From an uncultured Hyphomonadaceae bacterium (GTDB taxonomy: Bacteria > Pseudomonadota > Alphaproteobacteria > Caulobacterales > Hyphomonadaceae), in the NCBI GenBank assembly GCA_913057945.1, contig CAJXOF010000002.1:186001-250000 (forward strand): a stretch of DNA of 64,000 nt, written 5' to 3'. Positions 1 through 8,875 of this stretch are shown in pieces. The notes beneath the pieces were generated by a model. It saw only the letters and a list, made by a program, of their open reading frames with translations. It was not told the DNA's origin and ran no database searches. A program made the position numbers and the translations under genes. Each line of letters begins with the position of its first letter. Position 1 is the stretch's first letter.

Positions 1-917
1 GACAGGTATTCATCATAGAATTCCCTGTGCTTGCCGACATTGTCACCATCACCCTCGACCAGATGGTTGAAGAAATTCCAGTGCGCATCGACATGGCGCG
101 ACCAGTTCATATTCATGAAGGACGCAAGCTGGACAAAGCCTGGATAAACACGCCGGAACATGCCCGGATACGGGCCGGGCACTGTGTGGATCATGTTCTC
201 TTCGAACCAGGACAGCGACTTTTCTTCAGACAACACATTCGGAATGGTCGGGCTGAGCCGTGTATCGATGGGCGAACCCATGAAGGTCATCGAGGCGGGA
301 CGGGCCGGATCGTCTTCCTCGGCCATCATGGCAATTGCGGCAAGGACCGGGGGGCCCGGCTGGCAGACACCCAGCACATGCGCGCCGCCGCCGAGAAATT
401 CCAGCATGGCGCGGATATGGTCGATGTAATCGTCCAGATCGAACCGGCCGAGCCAGACGGGTGCCATGCGGGCATCCTGCCAGTCGGTGATGTAGACGTC
501 ATGGGTCGGCAGGAACGCTTCGACCGTTCCGCGCAACAGGGTTGCATAGTGACCGGAGAGGGGGGCGGCAATCAGAAGACGGGGTTGCGGACCCAGCTTG
601 TCGGCATTGCGCGCCGCAGCCAGCGCTTCCGGGTCTTTCCGGAAGTGAACAAGATTGCACCAGGGGGAGCCCCAGGCCGCTACGGGCGTCACGTCCACCG
701 GTGCGCTGTTAATGCGGACGGAGTCGATACGCCATTCGGGTTTGCCATAATAGCGGGTGGCGCTTTCAAACACATCCGCCATCGCGGTCAGCGACCGACC
801 ATAATCGGTCTGGCCGAGCGGGTTCAGCGGAGAACTCAACGCGGCCCGGCTGGCCCGGGCGGCAATGCGCATTGGCGCCATTGCGGCACGATTGATTTCG
901 ACAAGTGAATACAGCAT
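1..917 (-). CDS. phaZ: Intracellular polyhydroxyalkanoate depolymerase (3' end beyond window)
   Basis: The minus strand is open from an ATG at 917 to the window edge (305 codons, C-terminus missing). The translation starts MLYSLVEINRAAMAPMRIAA and matches the intracellular PHB depolymerase family: the motif GVCQPGPPVLAA around residues 183-194 places a Cys (about residue 185) where this alpha/beta-hydrolase family has its nucleophile, followed by the typical segment with MTFMGSPIDTR and the FMNMNWSRHVDAHWNFFNHL block. Known role of the family: release of hydroxyacid monomers from stored polyester granules in the cytoplasm. The plus-strand open frame covering the same bases is a shadow. The family call is secure; the exact substrate chain length is not readable. 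Confidence 0.9.
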   Translation of the reverse strand, partial: MLYSLVEINRAAMAPMRIAARASRAALSSPLNPLGQTDYGRSLTAMADVFESATRYYGKPEWRIDSVRINSAPVDVTPVAAWGSPWCNLVHFRKDPEALAAARNADKLGPQPRLLIAAPLSGHYATLLRGTVEAFLPTHDVYITDWQDARMAPVWLGRFDLDDYIDHIRAMLEFLGGGAHVLGVCQPGPPVLAAIAMMAEEDDPARPASMTFMGSPIDTRLSPTIPNVLSEEKSLSWFEENMIHTVPGPYPGMFRRVYPGFVQLASFMNMNWSRHVDAHWNFFNHLVEGDGDNVGKHREFYDEYL

Positions 918-1105
918 GAGTCACACGCCTTCCATGTTGCAGTGCAGCATATGTCTCTATCGGTACAAGGGCAAACAGATTCGCCACACAGGCGTGTGCC
1001 CAATCCGGCGTATGATGGTTTCAATCTTCGTGAAAATTGACCGAATTGGGCAAGCAGTCATTTAACCGGGACAGGGTAAATTCCTCCCATAATGGAGTGA
1101 CTGCC

Positions 1106-1489
1106 ATGTTCCTCAAATGCCAGCCTAATCCCCATCGCGGTGGACGCATGACGCGGGCGCTCGTTTATGAGCAGGCTCCGGGTCAGCGTTTTGCCATTGA
1201 TGCAGAAATCCTGCACAAGCAGCCGGAATTGCTGAGTGATTTTGGCCGGTTCATGCATGCGCGGTTCCGTATCCTGGATGCCTTGGCCTATTTCATCTGC
1301 CTTGCAGGGGTATTGGCGTCGCTTGCCTTCGTCTGGTGGATGTTCCTGCCGGGGATCGCGATCTGCACCATGATGCTGGCCGTCAATCGGAAGGCCGCTG
1401 GTGAAATCGCCCTGAAGGCCGCACGCAAGTCGGCTGACAATTTCCGCAAATTGCACGAAATGGGTTGTCTGTGGCTGGTCTTCGCCTGA
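1106..1489 (+). CDS. Small membrane protein of unknown function
   Basis: 127 residues from an ATG at 1106 with a good GGAG at 1094-1097. An in-frame upstream ATG (1037) would add 23 residues but has no ribosome binding site, so I prefer 1106. One long hydrophobic stretch, about residues 58-92 (DALAYFICLAGVLASLAFVW and onward), can form two closely spaced membrane helices; the ends are basic and polar. I do not recognise the family. It lies alone between the divergent depolymerase gene and a convergent membrane-protein gene. Confidence 0.6.
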   Translation: MFLKCQPNPHRGGRMTRALVYEQAPGQRFAIDAEILHKQPELLSDFGRFMHARFRILDALAYFICLAGVLASLAFVWWMFLPGIAICTMMLAVNRKAAGEIALKAARKSADNFRKLHEMGCLWLVFA

Positions 1490-1495
1490 TCTGCC

Positions 1496-1912
1496 CTAGA
1501 TGCGGATCATGCCGAGTACGGCCGAGACGATCGCCACCAGAGTGAACATCAACGAAAAGCTGACTGACACGGCGCGCTGCCCTTTGCGGCTGGTGCGCTC
1601 GCCTTTGTGTTTCTTTCCCGGTGTCAGCATCCACCGGTTTGAGTAGAAGCCGAAGGCTGCCAGCAAGGCCGTCACCGCTGCAGCCCAGCTTGACGCGAGC
1701 AGGAAGAAGGCGCCCGAGGCCAGCATCATGCCGGCGATAGGCGTGGAGGTCTGCAACAGCAATTCCCGCACGTGCCGATCAGCCCGCGAGCCATCCAGCT
1801 TGTCGAAACTGCAATTGGGCGAGGCAATGGCGGCCACCCAGGATGAGCCGATGGCCATGGCCCCGGAGAGCAGGCCGAGATGTGTGGCGGTGGCGGCGAT
1901 TCCTTCGAACAT
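1496..1912 (-). CDS. Membrane protein of unknown function, last gene of the TetR-side group
   Basis: 138 residues; start MFEGIAATATHLGLLSGAMA. Three to four hydrophobic segments are visible (about residues 8-30, 58-90 and 118-136), split by a basic loop (GKKHKGERTSRKGQR). No catalytic motif is recognisable. It begins 32 bases after the stop of the TetR gene on the same strand, so it may be co-transcribed with it and under its control; this is inference from spacing only. It converges with the small plus-strand membrane-protein gene, leaving 6 bases between stops. Confidence 0.6.
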   Translation of the reverse strand: MFEGIAATATHLGLLSGAMAIGSSWVAAIASPNCSFDKLDGSRADRHVRELLLQTSTPIAGMMLASGAFFLLASSWAAAVTALLAAFGFYSNRWMLTPGKKHKGERTSRKGQRAVSVSFSLMFTLVAIVSAVLGMIRI

Positions 1913-1944
1913 GTTGGGAATATGCGCCGGATTCGCTGACCAGC

Positions 1945-2544
1945 CTAGAGAAAGCTGCGGGAGATAACGGACGCGATAATTTTTTCCTCGGCAGGAACCT
2001 GCCCGTCCAGCATCAACATGGCGAGGCCATGGACTATGGACCAGGCCTGGAGCCGCTTCACCATCTGCAATTCGGGTGGGGCGTCCGCAGGCAGCACGTC
2101 TTGCAGCGTGTCCGAGAGCATTGCGAAACCATTCGTCTGACCGTTCTGGTCGCTATCCAGCGCATTCGGCTTAGGGGCTTTGGACATCATCAATTTGAAG
2201 AGCGAGGGATTGGCCAGGGCGAAGCGGACATAGGCCCGGCCCATGGCTTCAAACGCGTCCATTCCGCCGCCGGTTTCTTCTGTCGCACGCGCAAACGTGT
2301 CGGAGAGTTTTTCACTTCCCACCTGGCACAAGGCGCCCAGCAGGGCGGCCTTGTTGGGAAAGTGTCGATACACGGCCGTCGCCGAAACCCCCACCTTGCG
2401 GGATATTTCGCGAAGACTCAGCTTCTCGGCAGGACGTTGGCTTATTTGGGCCAGCCCTTCTTCAATAAGGGCAGCCTGCAAGTCGCCATGATGGTAGCGA
2501 TTGCCCTGAGTCTCGATGTTGACACTGTTATCATCCGTCGGCAT
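1945..2544 (-). CDS. TetR-family transcriptional regulator
   Basis: 199 residues from an ATG at 2544. The N-terminal helix-turn-helix is clear: SLREISRKVGVSATAVYRHF at about residues 43-62, followed by the usual PNKAALLGAL linker; the C-terminal ligand domain contains AYVRFALANPSLFKLMMS, typical of the TetR_C_33/WHG-type subgroup. A longer open frame exists upstream, but the sequence N-terminal of this Met is low-complexity and runs through the promoter palindrome. There is no Shine-Dalgarno; a -35/-10 pair ends 6 bases before the ATG, so translation is probably leaderless. Ligand and targets are unknown; autoregulation is likely from the operator at 2550-2563. Confidence 0.85.
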   Translation of the reverse strand: MPTDDNSVNIETQGNRYHHGDLQAALIEEGLAQISQRPAEKLSLREISRKVGVSATAVYRHFPNKAALLGALCQVGSEKLSDTFARATEETGGGMDAFEAMGRAYVRFALANPSLFKLMMSKAPKPNALDSDQNGQTNGFAMLSDTLQDVLPADAPPELQMVKRLQAWSIVHGLAMLMLDGQVPAEEKIIASVISRSFL

Positions 2545-2549
2545 GTTAT

Positions 2550-2578
2550 CAATGTAAACATTGTGGTGCAGACCACAA
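2550..2578 (-). promoter_or_regulatory. Promoter and operator palindrome of the tetR gene
   Basis: Read on the minus strand, TTGTGG (2578-2573), a 16-base spacer and TACATT (2556-2551) form a plausible sigma-70 promoter with the start ATG 6 bases after the -10 box, which implies a leaderless mRNA. The -10 box lies inside the perfect palindrome CAATGTTTACATTG (2550-2563). A repressor bound there would block the promoter, so autoregulation by the TetR protein is inferred. Confidence 0.5.
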
Positions 2579-2663
2579 GCGGAGGAGGCAACGGCATGTA
2601 CATGCCGCGCCCTATTCCGCCGAGTTTTCAGACAATTTTTCAGCCTGGCTGAGTGGGGGGACG

Positions 2664-2686
2664 GGGGACCGCTCTTTGCGGTCCCC
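2664..2686 (-). terminator. Hairpin after the alcohol dehydrogenase gene
   Basis: GGGGACCGC-TCTTT-GCGGTCCCC is a perfect 9-bp stem with a 5-base loop, 12 bases beyond the stop of the minus-strand dehydrogenase gene. There is no T-tract on either side, so it may be a weak or Rho-assisted terminator or an mRNA 3' stabiliser. Confidence 0.5.
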
Positions 2687-2698
2687 TTCCACGTATCC

Positions 2699-3829
2699 TT
2701 AAAGCGCAGCCTCGTAGACCTTCGCATAGTCATCTGCGCTCATCGGCTTCGGATTGCCGAAATGGGCAAGATCCTTGAGCGCATACTCTACCACGCCGGG
2801 AGCATCCTCCGCAGACAAGCCGATCGCGGAGAGGGTTGCGGGAATGCCGATGTCCGCATTCAGTTCTGCAATCGCATCGCCCAGGTCCGCGCCGGGTTTC
2901 AGGCCCATGGCCTGGCGCAGGCGGACATATTTCTCATCAGCTGAGCCCTCGTGGAAGCGCAGGATGTGCGGCAGGAAGATTGCGTTCAGTGTGCCGTGGT
3001 GCAGGCGTTTGTCATGCAGGCGACCGGCCGCGTGCGACAGGGCATGGACACCGCCAAGGCCCTTCACGAATGCCAGCGCCCCTTCATAGCTCGCCATCAT
3101 CATGTGCCAGCGGGCATCAGCGTCCGACCCGTCCTTGACCGCCTTCTTCAGCCAGCCATTTCCGACCGCGCGGTAAATGCCCTCATAGGCAATGCCTTCA
3201 GCTGGCGGGTTCACGGTGGGAGACAGCACGGATTCAATACAATGTGTGACGGCATCCATGCCGGTGGCCGCCGTCAGGCCCGCAGGCAGGCCGAGGGTCA
3301 GGTCGGGGTCGCAGATGGCTGTCGCGGGGATCAGGTTCGGGGAGACGATGGTCTCCTTGCGACCATTTTCCAATACGAGGACGAGGCCGACAGAAACTTC
3401 CGAGCCTGTGCCGGACGTGGTTGGAATGGCGATCAATGGGGGAATCTTGCCGATCTTCTTGGCGCCGCCGGTGATGGCAGCATAATTCTCCAGCGGTTCG
3501 TCATGGCTGACCATCAGGCCGATGCCTTTGGCATGGTCCATGGAAGAGCCGCCGCCCAGCGCGATCAGGCCATCCGCGCCGCATGCCTTATAGGCGGCAG
3601 CGGCTTCTTTCGTCTGTTTCTCGGTCGGGTTCGGGACTGTCTCGGCGAACACGCCGGCCGGGGCGACGCCCAGCGCATCCTCGACCTTGGCCAGGATTCC
3701 GGCTGCCTTGATGCCGTGGTCCGTCACGATGAAGGGACGGGTCATGCCGAGCTTCTTCGCCGTACCGGCCAGCTGTTTCAGGGCGCCGGAATCGAAGATG
3801 CAGGTGGTGAGATAATTGATGACGGGCAT
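2699..3829 (-). CDS. Iron-containing (group III) alcohol dehydrogenase
   Basis: 376 residues, full length for the family. Visible landmarks: nucleotide-binding GGGSSMDHAKG near residue 92, PTTSGTGSEVS near 137, and the metal-binding His-rich segments GMDAVTHCIES (about 190) and GGVHALSHAAGRLHDKRLHHG (about 260-280). The family oxidises alcohols or reduces aldehydes with NAD(P) and usually Fe2+; substrates range from short alcohols to 4-hydroxybutyrate and cannot be told from sequence. A GAGGACC ribosome binding site precedes the ATG. It is transcribed toward the tetR gene and could be part of its regulon; the hairpin at 2664-2686 separates them. Confidence 0.88.
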   Translation of the reverse strand: MPVINYLTTCIFDSGALKQLAGTAKKLGMTRPFIVTDHGIKAAGILAKVEDALGVAPAGVFAETVPNPTEKQTKEAAAAYKACGADGLIALGGGSSMDHAKGIGLMVSHDEPLENYAAITGGAKKIGKIPPLIAIPTTSGTGSEVSVGLVLVLENGRKETIVSPNLIPATAICDPDLTLGLPAGLTAATGMDAVTHCIESVLSPTVNPPAEGIAYEGIYRAVGNGWLKKAVKDGSDADARWHMMMASYEGALAFVKGLGGVHALSHAAGRLHDKRLHHGTLNAIFLPHILRFHEGSADEKYVRLRQAMGLKPGADLGDAIAELNADIGIPATLSAIGLSAEDAPGVVEYALKDLAHFGNPKPMSADDYAKVYEAAL

Positions 3830-4139
3830 GGCGTGGTCCTCGTTGGGATGTTTCCTCGCCGACCATCTGCCCCAGCGGCAGCCCGTAGTTCAAGCCTGAC
3901 CGTGGGAGAACTGGGATGGTACGCCGCAGTATACGGGCGAAAGCCGCCGAATTCGGAACGTACCGAGCTACAATCACAGGAGAGAGGCGCGGGAGCAATT
4001 CGGAACAATACCTAATCGCGATGCCATGCCGCGCGGCACGCGCCCGCGCGTCAAAACGGGTAATTTTATGCAGGAAAACATAGGTTTAGGTCTCTCGCAT
4101 CCGGCGCAGGTAGGTGCGCCAAAACAGGAGTGACATGAC
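3830..4139. other. Divergent intergenic region, alcohol dehydrogenase / ompW
   Basis: 310 bases without a gene between two divergently transcribed genes. It holds a 10-bp direct repeat AATTCGGAAC at 3950-3959 and 3997-4006 (47 bases apart) and a perfect 12-bp palindrome TGCCGCGCGGCA at 4027-4038. An AGGAG precedes ompW. No clear -35/-10 pair could be fixed by eye. The repeats are possible operator sites, but nothing identifies the factor. Confidence 0.4.
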
Positions 4140-4820
4140 ATGAAACAGCTTCTCCTAGCCTCATTGGTTGCCGGGGCAACCTGGCTTGGAACGGCGCCTG
4201 CCGCATCGGCAGACGACAATCCCTGGATGGTGCGCGGGCGCGTTATCGGGGTCCTGCCGGATGAATCCGGTGACCTCTCCGTTGCGGGGGCACAGCTCCC
4301 AGGAGATGTAGAGATTTCGAACCAGTATGTGCCTGAACTCGACATCACCTATTTCTTCACCAAGAACATCGCGGTCGAGCTGATCCTTGGTGTCACGCCG
4401 CACGATGTGAAGGCGACCGGTGTGACGGTTCCCGGCGTGCTCGACAATGCCACCATCGATCTGGGCGATGTCATGCTGTTGCCGCCAACCCTGACGGTTC
4501 AGTACCATTTCGTGAACGACAGCCAGTGGAAGCCCTATGTTGGTGCTGGCGTGAACGCGACCTTCTTCTTTGACGAAGATCAAGGCCCGGTGGCGGACGG
4601 GATCGACTATGATGCCAGCGTCGGCCTCGCCCTTCAGGCTGGCGTTGATTACGACCTTGATGGCGAGCCCGGTGGTTGGGCTATCAATGCAGACATCAAG
4701 AAGATCTGGATCAATCCGGATGTGACTGTGGATTTCACCACGGCGCTTGGCGCAACAGTGGATGCTGACGTGGACATCGATCCACTCGTGGTGGGACTGG
4801 GGCTCGGATACAAGTTCTGA
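4140..4820 (+). CDS. ompW: OmpW-family outer membrane protein
   Basis: 226 residues with a signal peptide (MKQLLLASLVAGATWLGTAP then ASADDNPW). The mature part has the OmpW pattern: MVRGRVIGVLPD at the first strand, PELDITYFFTKNIAVELILG, LPPTLTVQYHFV, PYVGAGVNATFFF, the INADIKKIWIN strand and a C-terminal aromatic residue (GLGLGYKF) as needed for Bam-dependent assembly. OmpW proteins are 8-stranded barrels thought to carry small hydrophobic molecules across the outer membrane. The start uses the second of two overlapping ATGs (ATGACATGAAA), since the first meets TGA at once; AGGAG lies 4-8 bases further upstream. A strong terminator follows. Confidence 0.9.
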   Translation: MKQLLLASLVAGATWLGTAPAASADDNPWMVRGRVIGVLPDESGDLSVAGAQLPGDVEISNQYVPELDITYFFTKNIAVELILGVTPHDVKATGVTVPGVLDNATIDLGDVMLLPPTLTVQYHFVNDSQWKPYVGAGVNATFFFDEDQGPVADGIDYDASVGLALQAGVDYDLDGEPGGWAINADIKKIWINPDVTVDFTTALGATVDADVDIDPLVVGLGLGYKF

Positions 4821-4877
4821 GCACCACCTTTTGAGGGCAGGGCTTCCCCATTGATCCTGTCCTCACTCTCCCCCCTG

Positions 4878-4911
4878 GGCCGCGTTCTTTCCCGATAACG
4901 CGGCCTTTTTT
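4878..4911 (+). terminator. Intrinsic terminator of ompW
   Basis: GGCCGCGTT (4878-4886) pairs with AACGCGGCC (4897-4905) around a 10-base loop and is followed by six T residues: a textbook Rho-independent terminator 57 bases after the ompW stop. Confidence 0.9.
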
Positions 4912-4968
4912 CTGCTTTCTGCAGACCGGTCGTTGCACCCCTCGCCGGCGCGTATACAGATTGCGGCC

Positions 4969-6804
4969 ATGGCTATTCTTTCTGTCAAAGATCTTCGTGT
5001 TTCCTTCGACACTCCGGACGGTGTGGTCGAGGCGGTTAAAGGCATCAGTTTCGATGTCGCAAAAGGCGAATGCCTCGGCATTGTGGGCGAAAGCGGCTCA
5101 GGAAAGAGCCAGTCCGCGCTCTCTGCTCTGGGATTGCTGGCGGGCAATGGCACGGCGACGGGCCGGATCGAGTTCGACGGCATCAACATGCTGGATGCAT
5201 CGGACGCCACGCTGCGCGAAATTCGCGGCGCGCGGATGTCCATGATCTTCCAGGATCCGCTGACCAGTCTGACGCCGCACATGACCGTTGGCGCGCAGAT
5301 GCGCGAAGTGCTCGCCCTTCACAAAGGGCTGAAGGGGCAAGCCGCCGACCGGATCTGTGTCGACTGGCTGGAGAATGTGCGCATCCCCGAGGCGGCGCGC
5401 CGGATGAACCAGTTCCCGCATGAACTCTCTGGCGGCATGCGCCAGCGCGTCATGATTGCGATCGCCATGCTCTGTAATCCGGAGCTCCTGCTGGCCGACG
5501 AGCCGACGACTGCGCTCGATGTGACCGTGCAGGCGCAGGTGCTGGAGCTGATGGACGAATTGAAACGCGAAACCGGCACGGGCATCGCCCTCATCACTCA
5601 CAATATGGGCGTCGTGGCTCGCATGTGTGACCGCGTCATCGTTATGCGTCATGGCGAGATCGTGGAGCAGGGCGGTGTGGACGACATTTTCTACAATCCG
5701 CAGGCCGACTACACGAAGATGTTGCTCAACGCCGTGCCGCGCATAGACGAGGCAGACCGACCCGGTCGTCCGGTCCTGTCGGCGCCGCCTGCACCCGAGA
5801 TCAAGCCGGTCCTCAAGGTCGAGGACATGAAGATCCACTTCCCGATTTCGGTAAAGGGCGGCCTGTTCGGCAAGACCAAGCCGCTGAAGGCGGTGGATGG
5901 CGTGTCATTCGATTTGAAACCGGGTGAAACACTGGGCGTCGTAGGAGAATCCGGGTGCGGCAAGTCCACGCTCGCGCGGGGCGTCCTGAACCTGATCCCG
6001 CCGACCGATGGCACAGTGGCCTGGCTGGGCCGCGACATCTCAAAGGCCAGTCGCAAGGAAATGAATGGCTTGCGCGACGATCTCCAGATCGTGTTTCAGG
6101 ACCCCCTCGCCAGCCTTGACCCGCGCATGACCATTGGCGCCTCCATTGCCGAGCCGCTGCAGGTGCACCAGCCGCGCCTTTCCCGTGCAGACCGGGAAGC
6201 AAAAGTTCGCGAAATTCTTCCTCGTGTCGGCCTCGATCCCAATTTGATCAACCGGTATCCGCATGAACTGTCAGGCGGCCAGAATCAGCGTGTGGGCATC
6301 GCCCGCGCCATGATCCTGCAACCGAAACTGGTCATCTGCGACGAGGCGGTATCTGCGCTCGACGTGTCGGTCCAGGCGCAGGTCGTAGACCTTCTGATTG
6401 AACTCCAGAAGGAATTCGGTCTCGCCATGATCTTCATCAGCCACGACCTCGCCGTCGTGCGCCAGATCAGCCACCGCGTCATGGTGCTGTATCTCGGTCG
6501 TGTGGTGGAGCTGGCCGGGCGAGATGCGATCTATACCGAAGCGCGCCACCCTTACACCAAGGCGCTGATCGCCGCCGTGCCGAATGCAGACCCAACCGGC
6601 GAGCGCAACCGTGAGCGGCTGCGGCTGACGGGCGACCTGCCGAGCCCGCTCGATAGCCGTGCATCCCTCCGCTTCATGAAGTCGAAACTCATTGATGACG
6701 GCGAGGCCAACCAGTACCAGCCAAAACTGGTCGAAGTCGGCCCCGGCCACCTCGTGGCGGAGCATGATCCGGTGCTGGGCGGCGAAGGGCTGCGCGTCAG
6801 CTGA
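4969..6804 (+). CDS. Double-ATPase subunit of a peptide/nickel-type ABC transporter (YejF/DppDF-like)
   Basis: 611 residues; the ATG at 4969 gives the usual [13 protein letters not shown] start, while an upstream in-frame ATG at 4933 adds only unlike residues. Two complete ABC cassettes are fused: first Walker [10 protein letters not shown] (about residue 40), signature LSGGMRQR, then an oligopeptide-transporter C-terminal stretch; second Walker [10 protein letters not shown] (about 330) and signature LSGGQNQR (about 440) with the final [12 protein letters not shown] block. In the family this energises import of oligopeptides. Oddly, no permease or binding protein is next to it, so partners must be elsewhere; the gene stands alone between ompW and motA. 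Confidence 0.9.
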   Translation: MAILSVKDLRVSFDTPDGVVEAVKGISFDVAKGECLGIVGESGSGKSQSALSALGLLAGNGTATGRIEFDGINMLDASDATLREIRGARMSMIFQDPLTSLTPHMTVGAQMREVLALHKGLKGQAADRICVDWLENVRIPEAARRMNQFPHELSGGMRQRVMIAIAMLCNPELLLADEPTTALDVTVQAQVLELMDELKRETGTGIALITHNMGVVARMCDRVIVMRHGEIVEQGGVDDIFYNPQADYTKMLLNAVPRIDEADRPGRPVLSAPPAPEIKPVLKVEDMKIHFPISVKGGLFGKTKPLKAVDGVSFDLKPGETLGVVGESGCGKSTLARGVLNLIPPTDGTVAWLGRDISKASRKEMNGLRDDLQIVFQDPLASLDPRMTIGASIAEPLQVHQPRLSRADREAKVREILPRVGLDPNLINRYPHELSGGQNQRVGIARAMILQPKLVICDEAVSALDVSVQAQVVDLLIELQKEFGLAMIFISHDLAVVRQISHRVMVLYLGRVVELAGRDAIYTEARHPYTKALIAAVPNADPTGERNRERLRLTGDLPSPLDSRASLRFMKSKLIDDGEANQYQPKLVEVGPGHLVAEHDPVLGGEGLRVS

Positions 6805-6897
6805 CCTCCCGCCACGGGCAGGGGACATCGGACGTAATCTTGGCTTAAGACGAATGTGCGATGGTGCAGGCTGTATTATTGCCGGAGCCTGCGCGTC

Positions 6898-7773
6898 TTG
6901 CCTCAATTGATCGGTCTTGTCCTAGTGGTCGTCCTCGTAATGGGCGGCCTTGTCCTGACGGGCGGGCATGGCGCCATGCAGGCGCTTCCCTTCGAGATTG
7001 CCCTGATCGGCGGCGCCGCCATCGGCACGATCCTGATCGGCAATTCGCCCAAAGTCGCCAAGGAGGCGTTTGGCGGGTTTGTGAAATCCTTTCAGGGCAG
7101 CCGCTGGCAGCGCGTCCAGCACCGTGAATTGCTCGTCCTGTTGTCGACGCTCATGCGCAAGGTCCGGCAGGGGGGCTTTGTGGCCATTGAATCCGACATT
7201 GAAGACCCGGACTCCTCGGCTGCGTTTGCGGCGGCGCCAACTGCGCTCTCGGACCCGTCCGTGCGGGACATGATCTGTGATTCTTTCCGCCTCATGGCGC
7301 TCGACCTGTCGGACCCGGCGCGCGCCGAAGCACATATGGAACAGTCCGTTGCGCTGCATATCGACCAGCGCATGAAGGCCGTGAATGCGCTCAACACGGT
7401 CGCAGACGCCTTGCCGGCGCTCGGGATCGTGGCGGCTGTACTCGGCATCATCAAGACGATGGGCTCGATCGACCAGTCGCCCGCGGTGCTGGGCATGATG
7501 ATCGGATCGGCACTGCTCGGCACATTCCTCGGCGTCTTCCTTGCCTATGGGGTCGTCGGGCCTGTCGCAGCGCGGTTTGGCCAGATCGTGGAAGACGAGG
7601 CCCAGCCACTGGATGTGATCCGGACCGTGCTGTCCGCCTTTGGCAGCGGCGTGCAGCCTGGTATCGCCCTTGAACTTGGCCGGACCACCATTCCGGTGGA
7701 CCAACGCCCGGATGCGGAATCGGTCGAACGTGCCCAGACCAGCGCACGGTTCGCCGAGCGCGCTGTCGCCTAG
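6898..7773 (+). CDS. motA: Flagellar motor stator protein MotA (TTG start)
   Basis: 291 residues if started at TTG 6898, which aligns with the usual MotA beginning (xPQLIGLVLVVVLVMGG) and has GGAG 10 bases upstream; an in-frame ATG at 6856 adds 14 residues that do not fit. Visible: two N-terminal membrane helices, the cytoplasmic domain (residues about 60-155, with KVRQGGFVAIESDIEDPDSS), and the second helix pair with VNALNTVADALPALGIVAAV and MMIGSALLGTFLGVFLAYGVVGP, containing the Pro pair typical of MotA. MotA/MotB form the inner-membrane proton channel that drives the flagellum. No motB or other flagellar gene is adjacent, as is common in alphaproteobacteria. Confidence 0.88.
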   Translation: MPQLIGLVLVVVLVMGGLVLTGGHGAMQALPFEIALIGGAAIGTILIGNSPKVAKEAFGGFVKSFQGSRWQRVQHRELLVLLSTLMRKVRQGGFVAIESDIEDPDSSAAFAAAPTALSDPSVRDMICDSFRLMALDLSDPARAEAHMEQSVALHIDQRMKAVNALNTVADALPALGIVAAVLGIIKTMGSIDQSPAVLGMMIGSALLGTFLGVFLAYGVVGPVAARFGQIVEDEAQPLDVIRTVLSAFGSGVQPGIALELGRTTIPVDQRPDAESVERAQTSARFAERAVA

Positions 7774-7826
7774 GCGAGCGGCCATTCTGCGTTGACCCCG
7801 GAAGAATGAAGCCGCATCACCCGTGA

Positions 7827-8837
7827 ATGCCTGATATTCGTTTGGCCACGTTCAATTGCGAAAACCTGATGATGCGGTGCGATTTCGCGCGCTCCGGTCT
7901 CGCCAATGCCCGTAGCAGGCTGACAAATGTGGATGACGCGCTGATTGCCGAGCAGGTAGACGCCGTCTTCGATGTGCTTTCCGAGGATGACCGCACCCTG
8001 ACGGCGCAAGCACTGGTCGCCACGCATGCAGAGGTTTGCGCGCTGCAGGAGGTCGAGAACCTCGTTACCCTGACCGCGTTCGACAATCGCTACGTGTCCC
8101 GATGGGCAGGCCGGCCCTTTGGGGAGCGTGTCCTGCATGAGGGCAATGACAGTCGCGGCATCGATGTGGGGCTGTTGTCCTCACTGCCCATTGTATTCCA
8201 GCGCAGCCATGCCCGTGCCACCTTTGGCCGGTTGGGCATCCCTCCGCCCCGTGGCGCTTCGGTGAACGACTATGTCTTCCGGCGTGACTGTCTTGAAGTG
8301 GATATTGAGAAGGATGGGCGCCAGCTGACCCTCTTCATCTGCCATTTCAAATCCATGCATGGGGGGCGCAAGCGCACTGTGGCGGTGCGGGAGGCAGAGG
8401 CTCAGGCCGTACGCCGTGTCATCAGCCAGCGCTTCCAGAACCCGGCCGAGGAGGAATGGGTCATTCTTGGTGATTTCAATGATTACTGGGAAGTCGATGG
8501 CCGGCCCGCTCGGCCGCATGGTCTGGGCCCTCTGGTAGGAGATGGGTTTGCGGTGGACCTCGCCAGCCGCGCGATTGCCAATCCGTATGAACGCTGGACC
8601 CATCATTACAGCGGTGACGACACCTATGGCGCCCTTGATCACATCTTCCTGTCCCCACGACTTGCAGCGCTGAATCCCGCCGCCAGCGTCGAGATCGTAC
8701 GGGCCGGAGCGCCTTATCGGGCCGAGAGATATGACGGAATCCGCTTCCCCGGCGTTGGCTGGGTGACGCCCAAGGCATCTGACCATTGTCCGATGGTGAC
8801 GACTTTAAAATTTGAAGGTCGCCTTGCGGCACCCTAA
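7827..8837 (+). CDS. Endonuclease/exonuclease/phosphatase-fold hydrolase
   Basis: 336 residues with the catalytic pattern of the EEP superfamily: FNCENL near the N-terminus, LQEVEN (metal-binding Glu), DSRGIDVGLLS, FICHFKSMHGGRKRT, LGDFNDYW (Asp and Asn), ALDHIF and the final SDHCPM with the catalytic His. No signal peptide is visible, so a cytoplasmic protein is expected. The family includes nucleases and phosphodiesterases; the substrate cannot be named. It begins 53 bases after motA but probably has no functional tie to it. Confidence 0.8.
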   Translation: MPDIRLATFNCENLMMRCDFARSGLANARSRLTNVDDALIAEQVDAVFDVLSEDDRTLTAQALVATHAEVCALQEVENLVTLTAFDNRYVSRWAGRPFGERVLHEGNDSRGIDVGLLSSLPIVFQRSHARATFGRLGIPPPRGASVNDYVFRRDCLEVDIEKDGRQLTLFICHFKSMHGGRKRTVAVREAEAQAVRRVISQRFQNPAEEEWVILGDFNDYWEVDGRPARPHGLGPLVGDGFAVDLASRAIANPYERWTHHYSGDDTYGALDHIFLSPRLAALNPAASVEIVRAGAPYRAERYDGIRFPGVGWVTPKASDHCPMVTTLKFEGRLAAP

Positions 8838-8875
8838 TTTATGTTGGCTGTGGTAAACATGGGGGCCGAGAGGCA

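Noticed and set aside
27..908. 293-codon plus-strand open frame
   Set aside because: It is the antisense shadow of the PHA depolymerase gene, whose translation shows clear family motifs; the plus-strand product is His/Arg/Gly-rich without a recognisable domain.
2951..4015. 354-codon plus-strand open frame
   Set aside because: Antisense to the iron-type alcohol dehydrogenase; high-GC frame bias keeps it open. No family motif and no ribosome site.
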